Origin: Akkermansiaceae bacterium UBA5020 | Lineage (GTDB): Bacteria; Verrucomicrobiota; Verrucomicrobiia; Verrucomicrobiales; DEV007 | Direction of reading: 5' to 3' | Assembly (NCBI GenBank): GCA_002396885.1 | Contig: DGXY01000119.1 | Location: forward strand, 62,234 to 126,233 | DNA length: 64,000 nt | Part shown: positions 1 to 8,402 of the stretch, piece after piece | Layout: each line of letters starts with the position of its first letter | Numbering within the stretch: the first letter of the stretch is position 1 | Notes under the pieces: model-generated | Databases searched by the model: none | What the model was told of the DNA's origin: nothing | What the model saw: the letters and a program-made list of their open reading frames with translations, nothing else | Made by a program: the position numbers and the translations under genes

Positions 1-1
1 C

Positions 2-670
2 ATCGCGATGATGGAGCACGCCGGCCTCGGCGAAGCCGAACGCTCCGAGCCGACCCCGCCGATCTACATCGGCACGATTGGTGCGAATGTCAGGGACGTC
101 ACGAGCGCCTACAGCGCCTTCGCCACTGGAGGGACCCGACACCAGCCCTACTTCATCGAGTCGGTCGCCGATCGCGACGGCACCGTCCTCTATCAGCACG
201 AAGACGCGAATTACCGCGTCCTTTCCCCGGGGGCCGCTTGGCTCACCTCGAAGCTGCTGAAAAAGGTCGTCGCCGACGGCGGTACGGGGGCCGGATTGCG
301 GCAGATGGGCTTCACCGCGCCCGCCGGAGGCAAGACCGGCACCACCAACGACTTCGAGGACGCCTGGTTCGTCGGCTACACCAGTCGCCTTTCCTGCGGA
401 GTCTGGATCGGCCTCGACCAGCCCGCCAAGATCATGGACGACGCCTACGGCGGCCGCATCGCCGTGCCCGTGTGGCACGATCTCATGACCGAGGCTTCTC
501 GCATCGGCTACGAGTTCGGAGCGTTTCCCGATCCCGGAGAAGTTATCCAGATGGAGCTTTGCCGCGAGTCCGGTTTACTCATCGACGACGACTGCGCCAA
601 GGCGGGAAGCGTTTACATCGAGGAAGTCCCCCATGACCTCATCCCGCGCCAAAATTGTCGTTCCCATTGA
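2..670 (+). CDS. Class A penicillin-binding protein (PBP1A-type), C-terminal part only
   Basis: This is the end of a bifunctional peptidoglycan glycosyltransferase/transpeptidase that polymerises and crosslinks the cell wall at the periplasmic face of the inner membrane. The frame is open to the left edge, so the 5' part, including the glycosyltransferase domain and probably the catalytic Ser motif, lies outside the window. Visible motifs are the KTGTT box of the transpeptidase fold at about position 330, followed by DAWFVGYT and a GVWIGLDQP strand typical of PBP1A. The tail ends with a Cys-containing segment (CRESG...CAKAG) found in PBP1A-like proteins. The family is clear; which of several PBP1A paralogues it is cannot be told. 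Confidence 0.93.
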   Translation: MAMMEHAGLGEAERSEPTPPIYIGTIGANVRDVTSAYSAFATGGTRHQPYFIESVADRDGTVLYQHEDANYRVLSPGAAWLTSKLLKKVVADGGTGAGLRQMGFTAPAGGKTGTTNDFEDAWFVGYTSRLSCGVWIGLDQPAKIMDDAYGGRIAVPVWHDLMTEASRIGYEFGAFPDPGEVIQMELCRESGLLIDDDCAKAGSVYIEEVPHDLIPRQNCRSH

Positions 671-730
671 ACATTTTGTCCCGCCGCTTGCTCTGAAACG
701 TGGCCGAGCCGACCCGTCACCACCGACCCC

Positions 731-2392
731 ATGACCACCTCCGCCGTTTCCGATCGCACCGAATACCGGCCCTTCGCGGCCTTCGCCCTGATTTGGGCGA
801 TCTCGACTCTCATCCACCAGCTCGCCTTCACCTTCTGGACCGAGAGCTGGGAAGGCTGGGTCCTCGTCCTTTCCGCCATCGCTGTGATCTACCGGCCCGA
901 TTGCGTCCTGCGCTTCGCGATCCACGCGATCGCTTCGCTGTTGCAGCTTTGGGACAAGCTGCCCTTCGTGCCGAATCACATCCTCTACGAGGGCATGCTC
1001 CACCTCATCATGCTCCTCGGCGCCATCGGTTTCTTTTTCCGGGGCAACGGGCGCGCCGAGCTCGCCCGTGTCGGAGGTGCCTGGAAATCGCGGCTCGTCC
1101 TTTTCGGGATCGCGGTCCTCGCCAAAGCCGCGTATTTCCTGATACCGGTCTTTCCGCAAGGCTACCTCCTCGGAGCGATCACCACGCTTTTCCTTCTCGT
1201 CGCCCTCTGGCGCCTCCTCTTTCCCACGCCGACCGTCGGCGGTGGGGGTGATTATTTCGGCCGCATCGCTCCGGTCCTCCGTGCCGCCGTGCTCATCATG
1301 TATGTCTGGGCGGTGATCCAGAAACTGAACTGGGATTACTTCAACCCCGACGTCACGTGTGCTGGACAGCTCCACGTCGAGATCGCCGCCTACTTCGGCA
1401 ATCTCATCCCCACGGGACGCTGGACCCACGTCCCCGCCGCGGTGGGGTCACTCGTTTTCGAGCTCGGCATCCCGATGCTTCTCTACTGTCGTCGCACGCG
1501 CTATTTCGGATTCGTTGCAGCCATCGTCTTCCACCTCTGGCTCTCGATCCATCCCGCCGCCGGGATCTTCAGCTTCACCACGCTGATCCTTTCCATTCTC
1601 GTCCTCTTCCTCCCGATCGAGTGGGGCCGGGCGCTCCAGGCGTTCTGGGACGAACAGCTGCGATGGCTCGGCCGGGGCAACATCGAGAAAGGACGGCGCC
1701 GTGCCCGCGCTCTTGTCGTCGGGCTGTTTTTCCTCGTCCTCATCACCCAGGGCACCCTTTACCTCACGATCGCGCGAAGCTACGAGGTCTTCTGGATCGC
1801 CAACCGCATCGGTTTCTTCGCCTTCTTTGCTTGGGGGCTCTGGATCGGATCGTGTTATCTCATCGCCGGCTGGCGTGGTGGCCCCAGTGCGGGCTCGATG
1901 CCCAACCGTGCCAAAGCCACCCTCGCCTGGGTCGGACTGCTCCCCGTGCTCCTCAACGGGCTCTGGCCCTGGCTCGGCGGACGGACCCAGACCTCTTTCT
2001 CGATGTACAGCAACCTGCGCTCCGAGGCGGCGGGCAATCACATGTTCCTCCGCCGCGCCGATGTCTTTGATCTGCAGAAAGACATGGTCGAGGTCCTCAC
2101 CGCGGCCCCCGATATTCTCGGTCCCTCGAGTCGGCCGCAGGGGATTCAGCAGTTCGCCAATCTCGGACACCGCATCCTGCCTTGGTTCGAATTTCGCCGG
2201 CTCGTCAGCGAGCACGAAGGGGATTTCGAAGTCACCTACACCCGAAAAGGGAAGGAGGAGTCGCTCGGAAGAAAAGGGGACCAGATCCACGGCAATTCCG
2301 AAGCCTTCGAAGCGCTGCCATTGCTGCATCGCAAATTCCTCTGGTTCCGCCGCCTCGAAAGCCTCGAGGGACCGATGGGTTGCACGCATTGA
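731..2392 (+). CDS. HTTM-like polytopic membrane protein
   Basis: A 553-residue integral membrane protein. At least eight hydrophobic stretches are visible, beginning near residues 15-60 and continuing to about residue 420, followed by a soluble tail of some 130 residues. The arrangement and motifs such as the WDYFNPD-like segment near residue 200 resemble HTTM proteins, which are related to vitamin K-dependent gamma-carboxylase membrane domains. No carboxylase activity should be assumed, because bacterial HTTM proteins are mostly uncharacterised. It lies 60 bp after the PBP gene and could be cotranscribed with it. The start was chosen as the first ATG before the first hydrophobic segment. 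Family assignment is moderate and function unknown. Confidence 0.7.
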   Translation: MTTSAVSDRTEYRPFAAFALIWAISTLIHQLAFTFWTESWEGWVLVLSAIAVIYRPDCVLRFAIHAIASLLQLWDKLPFVPNHILYEGMLHLIMLLGAIGFFFRGNGRAELARVGGAWKSRLVLFGIAVLAKAAYFLIPVFPQGYLLGAITTLFLLVALWRLLFPTPTVGGGGDYFGRIAPVLRAAVLIMYVWAVIQKLNWDYFNPDVTCAGQLHVEIAAYFGNLIPTGRWTHVPAAVGSLVFELGIPMLLYCRRTRYFGFVAAIVFHLWLSIHPAAGIFSFTTLILSILVLFLPIEWGRALQAFWDEQLRWLGRGNIEKGRRRARALVVGLFFLVLITQGTLYLTIARSYEVFWIANRIGFFAFFAWGLWIGSCYLIAGWRGGPSAGSMPNRAKATLAWVGLLPVLLNGLWPWLGGRTQTSFSMYSNLRSEAAGNHMFLRRADVFDLQKDMVEVLTAAPDILGPSSRPQGIQQFANLGHRILPWFEFRRLVSEHEGDFEVTYTRKGKEESLGRKGDQIHGNSEAFEALPLLHRKFLWFRRLESLEGPMGCTH

Positions 2393-2577
2393 GCGGAACC
2401 CTTTCGGGCGGGGGACTTGACCGCCCTAGCCCCGCGATTTCAGCCCAGGCCCCGGAAGAACGAAAAAAGAGCGGCGTCGGCGGTGACTCCCGCATTGGCC
2501 TGGATAGCCCCCACTCGCCCTTTGACCCGTCCCACCGCGGGTGCTAGGCTTGGCGCCTTTCAAACCCCGGCCCTTTC

Positions 2578-5340
2578 ATGAGCGAATCCGACGGCTCCTC
2601 CAGCTACAAAGCGACCCTGAACCTCCCCGACACGGCCTTCCCGATGCGGGGAGACCTCGTCACGCGCGAACCCGATCGCCTCGCCCGCTGGGAGAAGGAC
2701 GGCCTCTATCACCGCATCGTCGAGCGCCGCCGCGCCGCCGCCCTGCCGAAATTCATCCTCCACGATGGCCCGCCCTTTGCCAATGGCGACGTCCACATGG
2801 GCACGGCCCTGAACAAGGTGCTGAAGGACCTCGTCATCAAGAGCAAGTCGATGGCCGGCCACGAGTGCCCCTACATCCCCGGTTGGGACTGCCACGGGCT
2901 GCCGATTGAGTTCAAGGTAGTGAAGGAAACCCGCGGCCTCGAGCCCGCCGAGATCCGCCGCCGTTCCGAGGCCTTCGCCCGGGAATACATCGACATCCAG
3001 CGCAATTCCTTCCGTCGCCTCGGCGTCCTCGGCGACTGGGAGAATCCCTATCTCACCCTCTCGCCCGAATACGAGGCCGACATCATCCGCGTCTTCGCGA
3101 CCCTCGTGGAGAAGGGCCTCGTCTACCAGAGTCAGAAACCGGTGCAGTGGAGCTACGGTGCCCAGACCGCGCTGGCCGAGGCCGAGGTCGAGTACATGGA
3201 CGTGAAGGATCCCGCGGTCTTCGTGAAGTTCCCCCTCGTCACCGGTGTCTTCGCCGGAGAAAGTTCGATGGTGATCTGGACGACGACGCCCTGGACCCTC
3301 CCGGCGAACCTCGGCATCGCGGTGCATCCGCTCTTCACCTACCTGCGCGGCCAGTTCACCCATGCCGAACGCGGGGTGACGGAGAATTTCATCATCGTCC
3401 GCGAACTCGTCGAGACCTTCGGTCAAAAGACCGGCTTTGTTCCCTCGGGCGAATTGTCCGAACTGAAGGGCGCGGAGCTCGAGGGAGCCGAGGCCCAGCA
3501 TCCCTTCCTCCCCCGTACCTCGCGGCTCATCCTTGCCGAGTTCGTCACCACCGAGACCGGGACGGGCGCAGTCCACATCGCCCCGGGCCACGGGTCCGAG
3601 GATTACATGGCCGGGCAACAAAACGGCCTCGGCCTCCTTTCTCCGGTCGATGATCTCGGCAAGTTCACCGACGAAGTCGGCGTCGATTTCCTCGTCGGCC
3701 AACACGTCCACGAGTCGAACGTGCCCATCATCAAGCTGCTCGCACAAAAGGGCGCGCTCGTCGGCAAGGAAAACTACCTCCACAGCTACCCGCATTGCTG
3801 GCGATCGAAGACGCCCGTCATTTTCCGCTCGGTGCCGCAGTTCTTCATCAAGATCGACGCCCTCCGCAGCACGGCGCTGAAGGAGATTGACCGCGTCCAG
3901 TGGCTCCCGCATTGGGGCCGCAACCGCATCTACGGAACGGTCGAGTCCCGACCCGATTGGTGCATCTCGCGCCAACGCACCTGGGGCGTGCCGCTGCCGG
4001 TCTTCTACGACGCGCAGACTTCCGAGCCCATCCTCGATGCGGGCCTCGCGCGCCGCGTCGCCGATCTCACCGAGTCGGACGGCACCAACCTCTGGTTTGA
4101 AAAAGACGACGCCTGGTGGGCGGAGCAACTCGGCCTGCCCGTCGGCACGACACGATGCACCGACACCCTCGATGTCTGGATCGACTCGGGATCGAGCCAC
4201 GTCGCGGTGATGGACCGCCATCCCGAACTGCATTGTCCCGCCGACCTCTACCTCGAAGCCACCGACCAACACCGCGGCTGGTTCCAGAGCTCGCTCATGC
4301 TCAGCGTCGCAGTGCGCGACGCCGCTCCCTACAAGGCGGTGATGACGCACGGTTTCGTCGTCGACCAGGATAAAAAGAAGATCTCGAAGTCCGAGGCCGC
4401 GAAGTCGGGCAAGCCGGTCGATGCCGCGTATTTCTACAACAAATACGGCGCCGACATCCTCCGTCTCTGGGTCAGCAGCATCGACTGGCAGAACGAGGTG
4501 CCCTTTGGCGAAGACCTCTTCAAGCAGACCGCCGAGCCCTACCGCCGCTTCCGCAACACTCTGCGCATTCTCCTCGCGAACCTCCAGGACTTCGACGCGT
4601 CGAAGGACGCCGTCGTTGATGCGGAATTTTCCCTACTCGATCGCTGGATCCTCGAACGGCTCCATGCGGTCGTCGTCGAATGCCGCGAGGCCTATGCCGC
4701 CTACGAGTTCCGCAAGGTCTTCAACACGCTCAACCAATTCTGCGCCGTTGATCTCAGCGCCCTCTACGTCGACATCACGAAGGACCGCATGTACTGCGAC
4801 GCCGCCGCATCGCCGCGCCGCCGCGCGACGCAGACGGCGATGCACCGGGTCTTTGAGGCGCTCGTGAAGCTGCTCGCGCCCGTCCTTTCCTTCACCGCCG
4901 ACGAGGCCTGGGAATACGCCGGCAAGAAGGAGTCCGTCCACCTTGAGCTTTTCCCCGAGGCTGAAGCCGCCTATGCCGGAGCGACCGCGTCGGACAAAAT
5001 TGCGCAGCTTTCTCGCCTCCGCGACCTCGCCCAGGTCGCGATCGATGCCGCGGTGAAGGCCGACGAATTCAAGAAGCGCGAGTCTGCCGCCGTCGTCTTC
5101 CACTTGCCCGCCGATGATCCGGCCCGCGCCGTGCTCGCCGAGTCGACCGGAGAAGCGCTCGAGTTCCTCATGGTTTCGAGCGTCACGGTTTCGGACACGG
5201 CGGGCGAGGCGAAAGCCACCGTCGCCGCGACCAGCCACGCCGAGTGTCCGCGCTGCCGGCGTTCCCTGCCCCTCGTCGCGAGCGGGCTCTGCCAGCGGTG
5301 TGAGGAAGTCGTCTCAGCCTTTGAACCGGTTGCTTCCTAG
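2578..5340 (+). CDS. ileS: Isoleucyl-tRNA synthetase
   Basis: Cytoplasmic enzyme that charges tRNA-Ile with isoleucine in protein synthesis. The 920-residue length fits bacterial IleRS. The class I signature region reads PFANGDVHMGT (residues 66-76), a variant of the HIGH motif. The second ATP-binding motif is KISKS near residue 601. The editing CP1 domain lies between them, with TTPWTLPANLG near residue 240. The C-terminal zinc-binding segment with CPRC and CQRC (from residue about 890) is present, as in the zinc-containing type of IleRS. It is followed 44 bp later by lspA, a gene order (ileS-lspA) common in many bacteria. The start ATG sits directly before a typical IleRS N-terminus. Confidence 0.98.
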   Translation: MSESDGSSSYKATLNLPDTAFPMRGDLVTREPDRLARWEKDGLYHRIVERRRAAALPKFILHDGPPFANGDVHMGTALNKVLKDLVIKSKSMAGHECPYIPGWDCHGLPIEFKVVKETRGLEPAEIRRRSEAFAREYIDIQRNSFRRLGVLGDWENPYLTLSPEYEADIIRVFATLVEKGLVYQSQKPVQWSYGAQTALAEAEVEYMDVKDPAVFVKFPLVTGVFAGESSMVIWTTTPWTLPANLGIAVHPLFTYLRGQFTHAERGVTENFIIVRELVETFGQKTGFVPSGELSELKGAELEGAEAQHPFLPRTSRLILAEFVTTETGTGAVHIAPGHGSEDYMAGQQNGLGLLSPVDDLGKFTDEVGVDFLVGQHVHESNVPIIKLLAQKGALVGKENYLHSYPHCWRSKTPVIFRSVPQFFIKIDALRSTALKEIDRVQWLPHWGRNRIYGTVESRPDWCISRQRTWGVPLPVFYDAQTSEPILDAGLARRVADLTESDGTNLWFEKDDAWWAEQLGLPVGTTRCTDTLDVWIDSGSSHVAVMDRHPELHCPADLYLEATDQHRGWFQSSLMLSVAVRDAAPYKAVMTHGFVVDQDKKKISKSEAAKSGKPVDAAYFYNKYGADILRLWVSSIDWQNEVPFGEDLFKQTAEPYRRFRNTLRILLANLQDFDASKDAVVDAEFSLLDRWILERLHAVVVECREAYAAYEFRKVFNTLNQFCAVDLSALYVDITKDRMYCDAAASPRRRATQTAMHRVFEALVKLLAPVLSFTADEAWEYAGKKESVHLELFPEAEAAYAGATASDKIAQLSRLRDLAQVAIDAAVKADEFKKRESAAVVFHLPADDPARAVLAESTGEALEFLMVSSVTVSDTAGEAKATVAATSHAECPRCRRSLPLVASGLCQRCEEVVSAFEPVAS

Positions 5341-5384
5341 ACGGTCGAAGGCTCGACTGGATTTGGACCACGAATCTACCCCGC

Positions 5385-5915
5385 ATGATCCGATACTTTC
5401 TCCTCCTCACCGTTCCGCTCTTCGCCCTCGACCAGTGGACGAAGTGGCTCATCCTGCAGCGTTTCCCGGACTATGGATCGCCCGAGAATTTCATCGAAGT
5501 GATCCCCGGCTTCTTCAACTTCGTCCGCGTCCACAACACGGGCATGGCCTTCGGCTTGTTGAACGGCTACGAGCATGCCAACTGGATCTTCGGCGCGATC
5601 GGCCTCATCGCCCTCACCGGCATCACCCTTCTCTGGAAGAAGGGCGCCTTTCCTGACAAAACCTCCAAAACCGCCGCCGCCCTCCTCGTCAGTGGCATCT
5701 TTGGCAATCTCACCGACCGCATCCTCCCGGGCCGTGGTTACGTCGTCGACTTCCTCGACTTCCAACCGCCCTTCTACAAGCTGATCGACGAGTCGGGCCA
5801 CTTCCCTTCCTTCAATGTCGCCGACTCGTGCATCTGCGTGGCGGCGGGGCTGCTGATCCTCTCGGCCTTCCGCCAGCCGGACGGATCGAAGAGAAAGAAG
5901 AAGGCCACGGCCTGA
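5385..5915 (+). CDS. lspA: Lipoprotein signal peptidase (signal peptidase II)
   Basis: Inner-membrane aspartyl protease that removes signal peptides from prolipoproteins after diacylglyceryl transfer. The 176-residue protein has four hydrophobic helices and the family motifs NTGMAFGL (from residue 51), GNLTDR (107-112) and VVDFLDF (120-126), with the two catalytic aspartates expected at D122 and in FNVADS at D147. The lipobox-bearing proteins in this window (the RlpA-like protein and the mini-lipoprotein near 48.6 kb) would be substrates. It follows ileS closely and is probably in the same transcript, and the next gene begins 15 bp after its stop. The C-terminus is Lys-rich, as in many LspA proteins. 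Confidence 0.97.
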   Translation: MIRYFLLLTVPLFALDQWTKWLILQRFPDYGSPENFIEVIPGFFNFVRVHNTGMAFGLLNGYEHANWIFGAIGLIALTGITLLWKKGAFPDKTSKTAAALLVSGIFGNLTDRILPGRGYVVDFLDFQPPFYKLIDESGHFPSFNVADSCICVAAGLLILSAFRQPDGSKRKKKATA

Positions 5916-5929
5916 ACGCCGTCGTCGCG

Positions 5930-6448
5930 ATGAGCCGGAAGGGAATCATCACCGTCGCGCTGCTGTTTCTCGTTGCCTTTCTTTTGCTGCAGGTTGCCAC
6001 GCGCGGTTATCGCGAGATCGAGGCGCTGCAATCGATGGAGAAGGCCATGGCCGCGGTGCGCCGGGATTTCCCGGAAGCGAAGCCGGTCTCGACAGCGCAG
6101 CTGGCGGCGTGGATCGAGCAAAAAGAAGGCGTCGTGATCATCGATGTGAGGGCACCGGAGGAGTTCGCCGTGAGCCTGATCCCTGGAGCGCGAAGGGAAC
6201 CCACCGTCTTGGAAGCCGCCAAGATGGCCGAAGGCTCAATGCGGGTCGTTGTTTACGACGCCGTCGGATTCCGCTCCGCCGAATTCACGGAGGCCTTGGC
6301 CGCCGCGGGATGCGGGGAGACCTTATACCTCGAAGGCGGCATCTTCCAATGGGCCAACGAAGGGCGCCCCCTCGTCGGTGCCGACGGCGAACCCTCGACG
6401 AAGGTGCATCCTTACAACAAGCTATGGGGAAGACTGGTGAAGCCGTAG
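5930..6448 (+). CDS. Membrane-anchored rhodanese-fold protein lacking the catalytic Cys
   Basis: A 172-residue protein with an N-terminal hydrophobic anchor (residues 5-22) and a rhodanese-like domain. The fold is shown by VVIIDVRAPEEFAVSLIPGA and by the active-site loop region VVYDAVGFRS. In active sulfurtransferases the loop starts with Cys; here that position is Asp, so sulfur transfer is unlikely. The conserved tail KVHPYNKLWGRL matches a subgroup of single-domain rhodanese-like proteins. The start was placed at 5930, 15 bp after lspA, because it gives a clean membrane anchor; an upstream in-frame start would overlap lspA. The TAG stop lies inside the first REPIN-like repeat. Confidence 0.82.
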   Translation: MSRKGIITVALLFLVAFLLLQVATRGYREIEALQSMEKAMAAVRRDFPEAKPVSTAQLAAWIEQKEGVVIIDVRAPEEFAVSLIPGARREPTVLEAAKMAEGSMRVVVYDAVGFRSAEFTEALAAAGCGETLYLEGGIFQWANEGRPLVGADGEPSTKVHPYNKLWGRLVKP

Positions 6449-6527
6449 CTACGAGCGTGAGCGAGTAGACCCGCCGTGCCATCTTACGCGCGCCATCCGC
6501 GCTCCATTCGCTCACGCTCATGGCTAC
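6445..6527. repeat. REPIN-like inverted repeat, copy 1
   Basis: Begins with GTAGCTACGAGCGTGAGCGA and ends with the inverted arm TCGCTCACGCTCATGGCTAC, so the arms can fold into a long hairpin. The GTAG start is the head tetranucleotide typical of REP sequences recognised by RAYT transposases. Its TAG is also the stop codon of the rhodanese-fold gene. Confidence 0.8.
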
Positions 6528-6537
6528 GATCTTCCCC

Positions 6538-6609
6538 GTAGCTACGAGCTTGAGCGAGTAGACCCGCCGTGCCACCTTGCACGCTCCATTCGCTCACGCT
6601 CATGGCTAC
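6538..6609. repeat. REPIN-like inverted repeat, copy 2
   Basis: Second copy of the same element, 10 bp after the first, with arms GTAGCTACGAGCTTGAGCGA and TCGCTCACGCTCATGGCTAC and a shorter centre. It shares the central GTAGACCCGCCGTGCCA segment with copy 1, so the two look like a recent tandem duplication. It ends 11 bp before the transposase relic. Confidence 0.8.
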
Positions 6610-6619
6610 GGGCAACCGG

Positions 6620-7195
6620 TTAGGCGACAAGGAGCTTTCCGTAGTAGATCTTCCAAAACCGCTCCCAGTAGTCATCTTGGCGTGGATCGAGATCCGGATA
6701 TCCAGGAACGATGGCGCCTTCGAAGGGCCACGCGTCACCCTCTCCGACCAACCCTGCTCGCATGGGATTTTGCAGGATGTATCCGGCATGCGATTCGAAC
6801 CGATCCCGTCCGCGCTCGGCGTCCCGCAAGACGTGGTCTTAGGGCTGGGACTGGAATTGGTATCCGCCCCGGGAGAGGGGACGCTTCAATTGTTTCCTCC
6901 AAAAGGAAATCGCGAGGGTCTGATCGCTCTTCTCTTCATCATGCCCGATCAGGAGAAGGTGAAGATGATCCGGCATCAGGCAGTAGCAAGGTGACGCGAC
7001 CCGATACCGATGGCACGCATGCAATCCCGCGATTTGAAACCTCAGGAAAAACGCCTCGTCGAGCCATCCGGTGCGACGGTCTTTGACGGAGAACACCCAG
7101 TGCACGACGGCCAATCCACGGTAAGCACTTCGATGCAGCTTCGGTAGATTCCGATGTCCCGGGGCTCCTGGTTCGCTCGGCAGTATAGTGTTCAT
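6620..7195 (-). pseudogene. REP-associated tyrosine transposase (RAYT, Y1_Tnp/TnpA_REP family) with internal stop
   Basis: The minus-strand frame of 191 codons encodes a RAYT, a single-strand HUH nuclease that processes REP sequences. It starts at the ATG at 7195. The HUH motif is YCLMPDHLHLLL (His77 and His79). The frame is interrupted by one TAA at 6839-6841 (codon 119), and the protein continues in the same frame after it with DHVLRD, then GYILQNPMRAGLV, the family's C-terminal signature. In relatives an aromatic residue stands before the DHVLRD-like motif, so a single change from a Tyr codon to TAA is likely. The expected catalytic Tyr in GYILQNP lies after the stop. REPIN-like repeats flank the gene on both sides, as for known RAYTs. 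Confidence 0.88.
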
Positions 7196-7240
7196 GAGTG
7201 CAATTATCACCAAGGCGGCGATCGTGATCAAGAAACATTC

Positions 7241-7323
7241 GTAGCTGCGAGCGTGAGCGAGCAGACCCGCGTCGCGCCACCCCGTGCGTCTTCCGCCATC
7301 CATTCGCTCACGCTCATGGCTAC
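7241..7323. repeat. REPIN-like inverted repeat, copy 3
   Basis: Lies 45 bp upstream of the transposase start on its other side. The arms are GTAGCTGCGAGCGTGAGCGA and TCGCTCACGCTCATGGCTAC. The centre differs from copies 1 and 2 although the arms are nearly the same, which is the pattern of REPINs where only the arms are under selection. Confidence 0.78.
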
Positions 7324-7392
7324 GGGCTGCGAGCCACCGGTTGCGATCTTGGCATCCGGCATTATCTTGAAAGTTCCCGAAATTCCCCGACC

Positions 7393-7542
7393 ATGCTACG
7401 AATCGCCCCCCGATTCCTGCCCATCGCTTTCCTGATGGTTTTTCAGGCAGGCTTTGGCGAGGACGCCGCCCCCACCTTCGGGAAAGATCGTGCCTCCTTT
7501 CAAGGCCAGGGAATAGACGATCCTTCGCTCCTTCACCAATGA
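7393..7542 (+). CDS. Small secreted protein upstream of the RlpA-like gene
   Basis: A 49-residue ORF not belonging to any family recognised here. It has a short basic N-terminus (MLRIAPRF), a hydrophobic core (LPIAFLMVFQAGF) and a likely signal-peptidase site before GEDAAP, leaving a mature piece of only about 25 residues. Its TGA overlaps the ATG of the next gene in an ATGA arrangement, which suggests translational coupling. It could be a genuine small exported protein or a leader that couples translation of the lipoprotein gene. Support is positional and compositional only. Confidence 0.45.
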   Translation: MLRIAPRFLPIAFLMVFQAGFGEDAAPTFGKDRASFQGQGIDDPSLLHQ

Positions 7543-8042
7543 TACGTTGTCTCCCGCTTCTCGCCCTTTCCGGCGCGCTCATGCTCGCCGGCTGTGAAAC
7601 GCTAGACTTGAACCCTTCCGCCAACACCGGCACACCCTCGGTGACGGTGAAACCCCTCGGCCAACTCGCGAGTCTCGGCCTCGTCCGCAGCGGCGAGACG
7701 TTTTCCGGCCGCACCTCTTGGTACAGTGTCAGGACGAACGGAGGTACGCGCACCGCGAGCGGTGAAAAATTCTCCGATCATGGCGATACCGCTGCCCACC
7801 GCCACCTGCCCTTCGGCACGATGATCGAGGTGACGAATCTCGCCAACGACCATTCCGTGATCCTGCGGGTAAACGACCGCGGTCCCTACACGGCGGGGCG
7901 CGTCCTCGATGTCTCGATCGGCGCGGCGAAGAAGCTTGCCTTCGACAAGCGGGGCATCACGAATTGCTTGGTCGAGATCCTGCTTCCCGCCGAATCCGCC
8001 CCGATCGCGAGCGGCGGCTCAGAGCCCGAAGGCGGCGAGTGA
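7539..8042 (+). CDS. RlpA-like septal ring lipoprotein (double-psi beta-barrel)
   Basis: Predicted outer-membrane lipoprotein related to RlpA, a lytic transglycosylase acting on peptidoglycan without stem peptides at the division septum. The signal peptide ends in the lipobox LAGC (Cys19). The double-psi beta-barrel domain is seen in TSWYSVRTNGGTRTASGEKF, the conserved HRHLPFGTMIEVTN and VNDRGPYTAGRVLDVSIGAA. No SPOR domain follows, so at 167 residues it is a short RlpA form. Its 3' end overlaps the convergent DUF4404-like gene by 24 bp. The fold is clear; lytic activity is inferred from the family. Confidence 0.9.
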   Translation: MIRCLPLLALSGALMLAGCETLDLNPSANTGTPSVTVKPLGQLASLGLVRSGETFSGRTSWYSVRTNGGTRTASGEKFSDHGDTAAHRHLPFGTMIEVTNLANDHSVILRVNDRGPYTAGRVLDVSIGAAKKLAFDKRGITNCLVEILLPAESAPIASGGSEPEGGE

Positions 8043-8333
8043 ATTCGAGATCCGGCCGACCGAGAGGACGAGGCTCGGGTGCTTTTCCTCCCAGTGGGCG
8101 AAGTGCTTTTTGAGACCTTCCCACCGGCCCGAGAGCCCCGCTCCCACGGCCTTGCCCGGATCGCCAAGAGCATTGCTCGTGTCCGAGAGCACGCCGCGGA
8201 TTTCCCCCGATGCGGGATGTTTTTCAAGGTCCTCGAGGGCGGCCTCGATGGCGATGAGAGCATCACGGGTGTCGTCGTCGAGCGCGTCGAGGGCGAGGAG
8301 GGAGCGGCGGAGTTCTTCGATTTCCTTGAGCAT
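8019..8333 (-). CDS. DUF4404-like small protein
   Basis: A 104-residue, mostly helical protein. It opens with MLKEIEELRRSLLALD and carries a DDDTRDALIAIEAALEDLE segment typical of DUF4404-like proteins, followed by an amphipathic stretch with FAHWEEKHPSLVLSVGRISNSLAAFGL, which matches the short C-terminal hydrophobic motif of that family. No catalytic residues are evident and no function is known. An alternative in-frame start lies 36 bp upstream, at 8369. The gene converges on and overlaps the end of the RlpA-like gene. Family assignment is moderate. Confidence 0.65.
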   Translation of the reverse strand: MLKEIEELRRSLLALDALDDDTRDALIAIEAALEDLEKHPASGEIRGVLSDTSNALGDPGKAVGAGLSGRWEGLKKHFAHWEEKHPSLVLSVGRISNSLAAFGL

Positions 8334-8402
8334 GGCGGAGAGTTGGTTTGCGGAGGAGTATCGCGGCAAGAGGCAGGAGGTTCAAGTGCCGGAGCCAAGG
8401 GG

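Noticed and set aside
2560..4350. A long minus-strand open frame (596 codons) over ileS.
   Set aside because: It is antisense to a certain gene, has low-complexity composition and no family features; GC-rich third-position bias creates such shadows.
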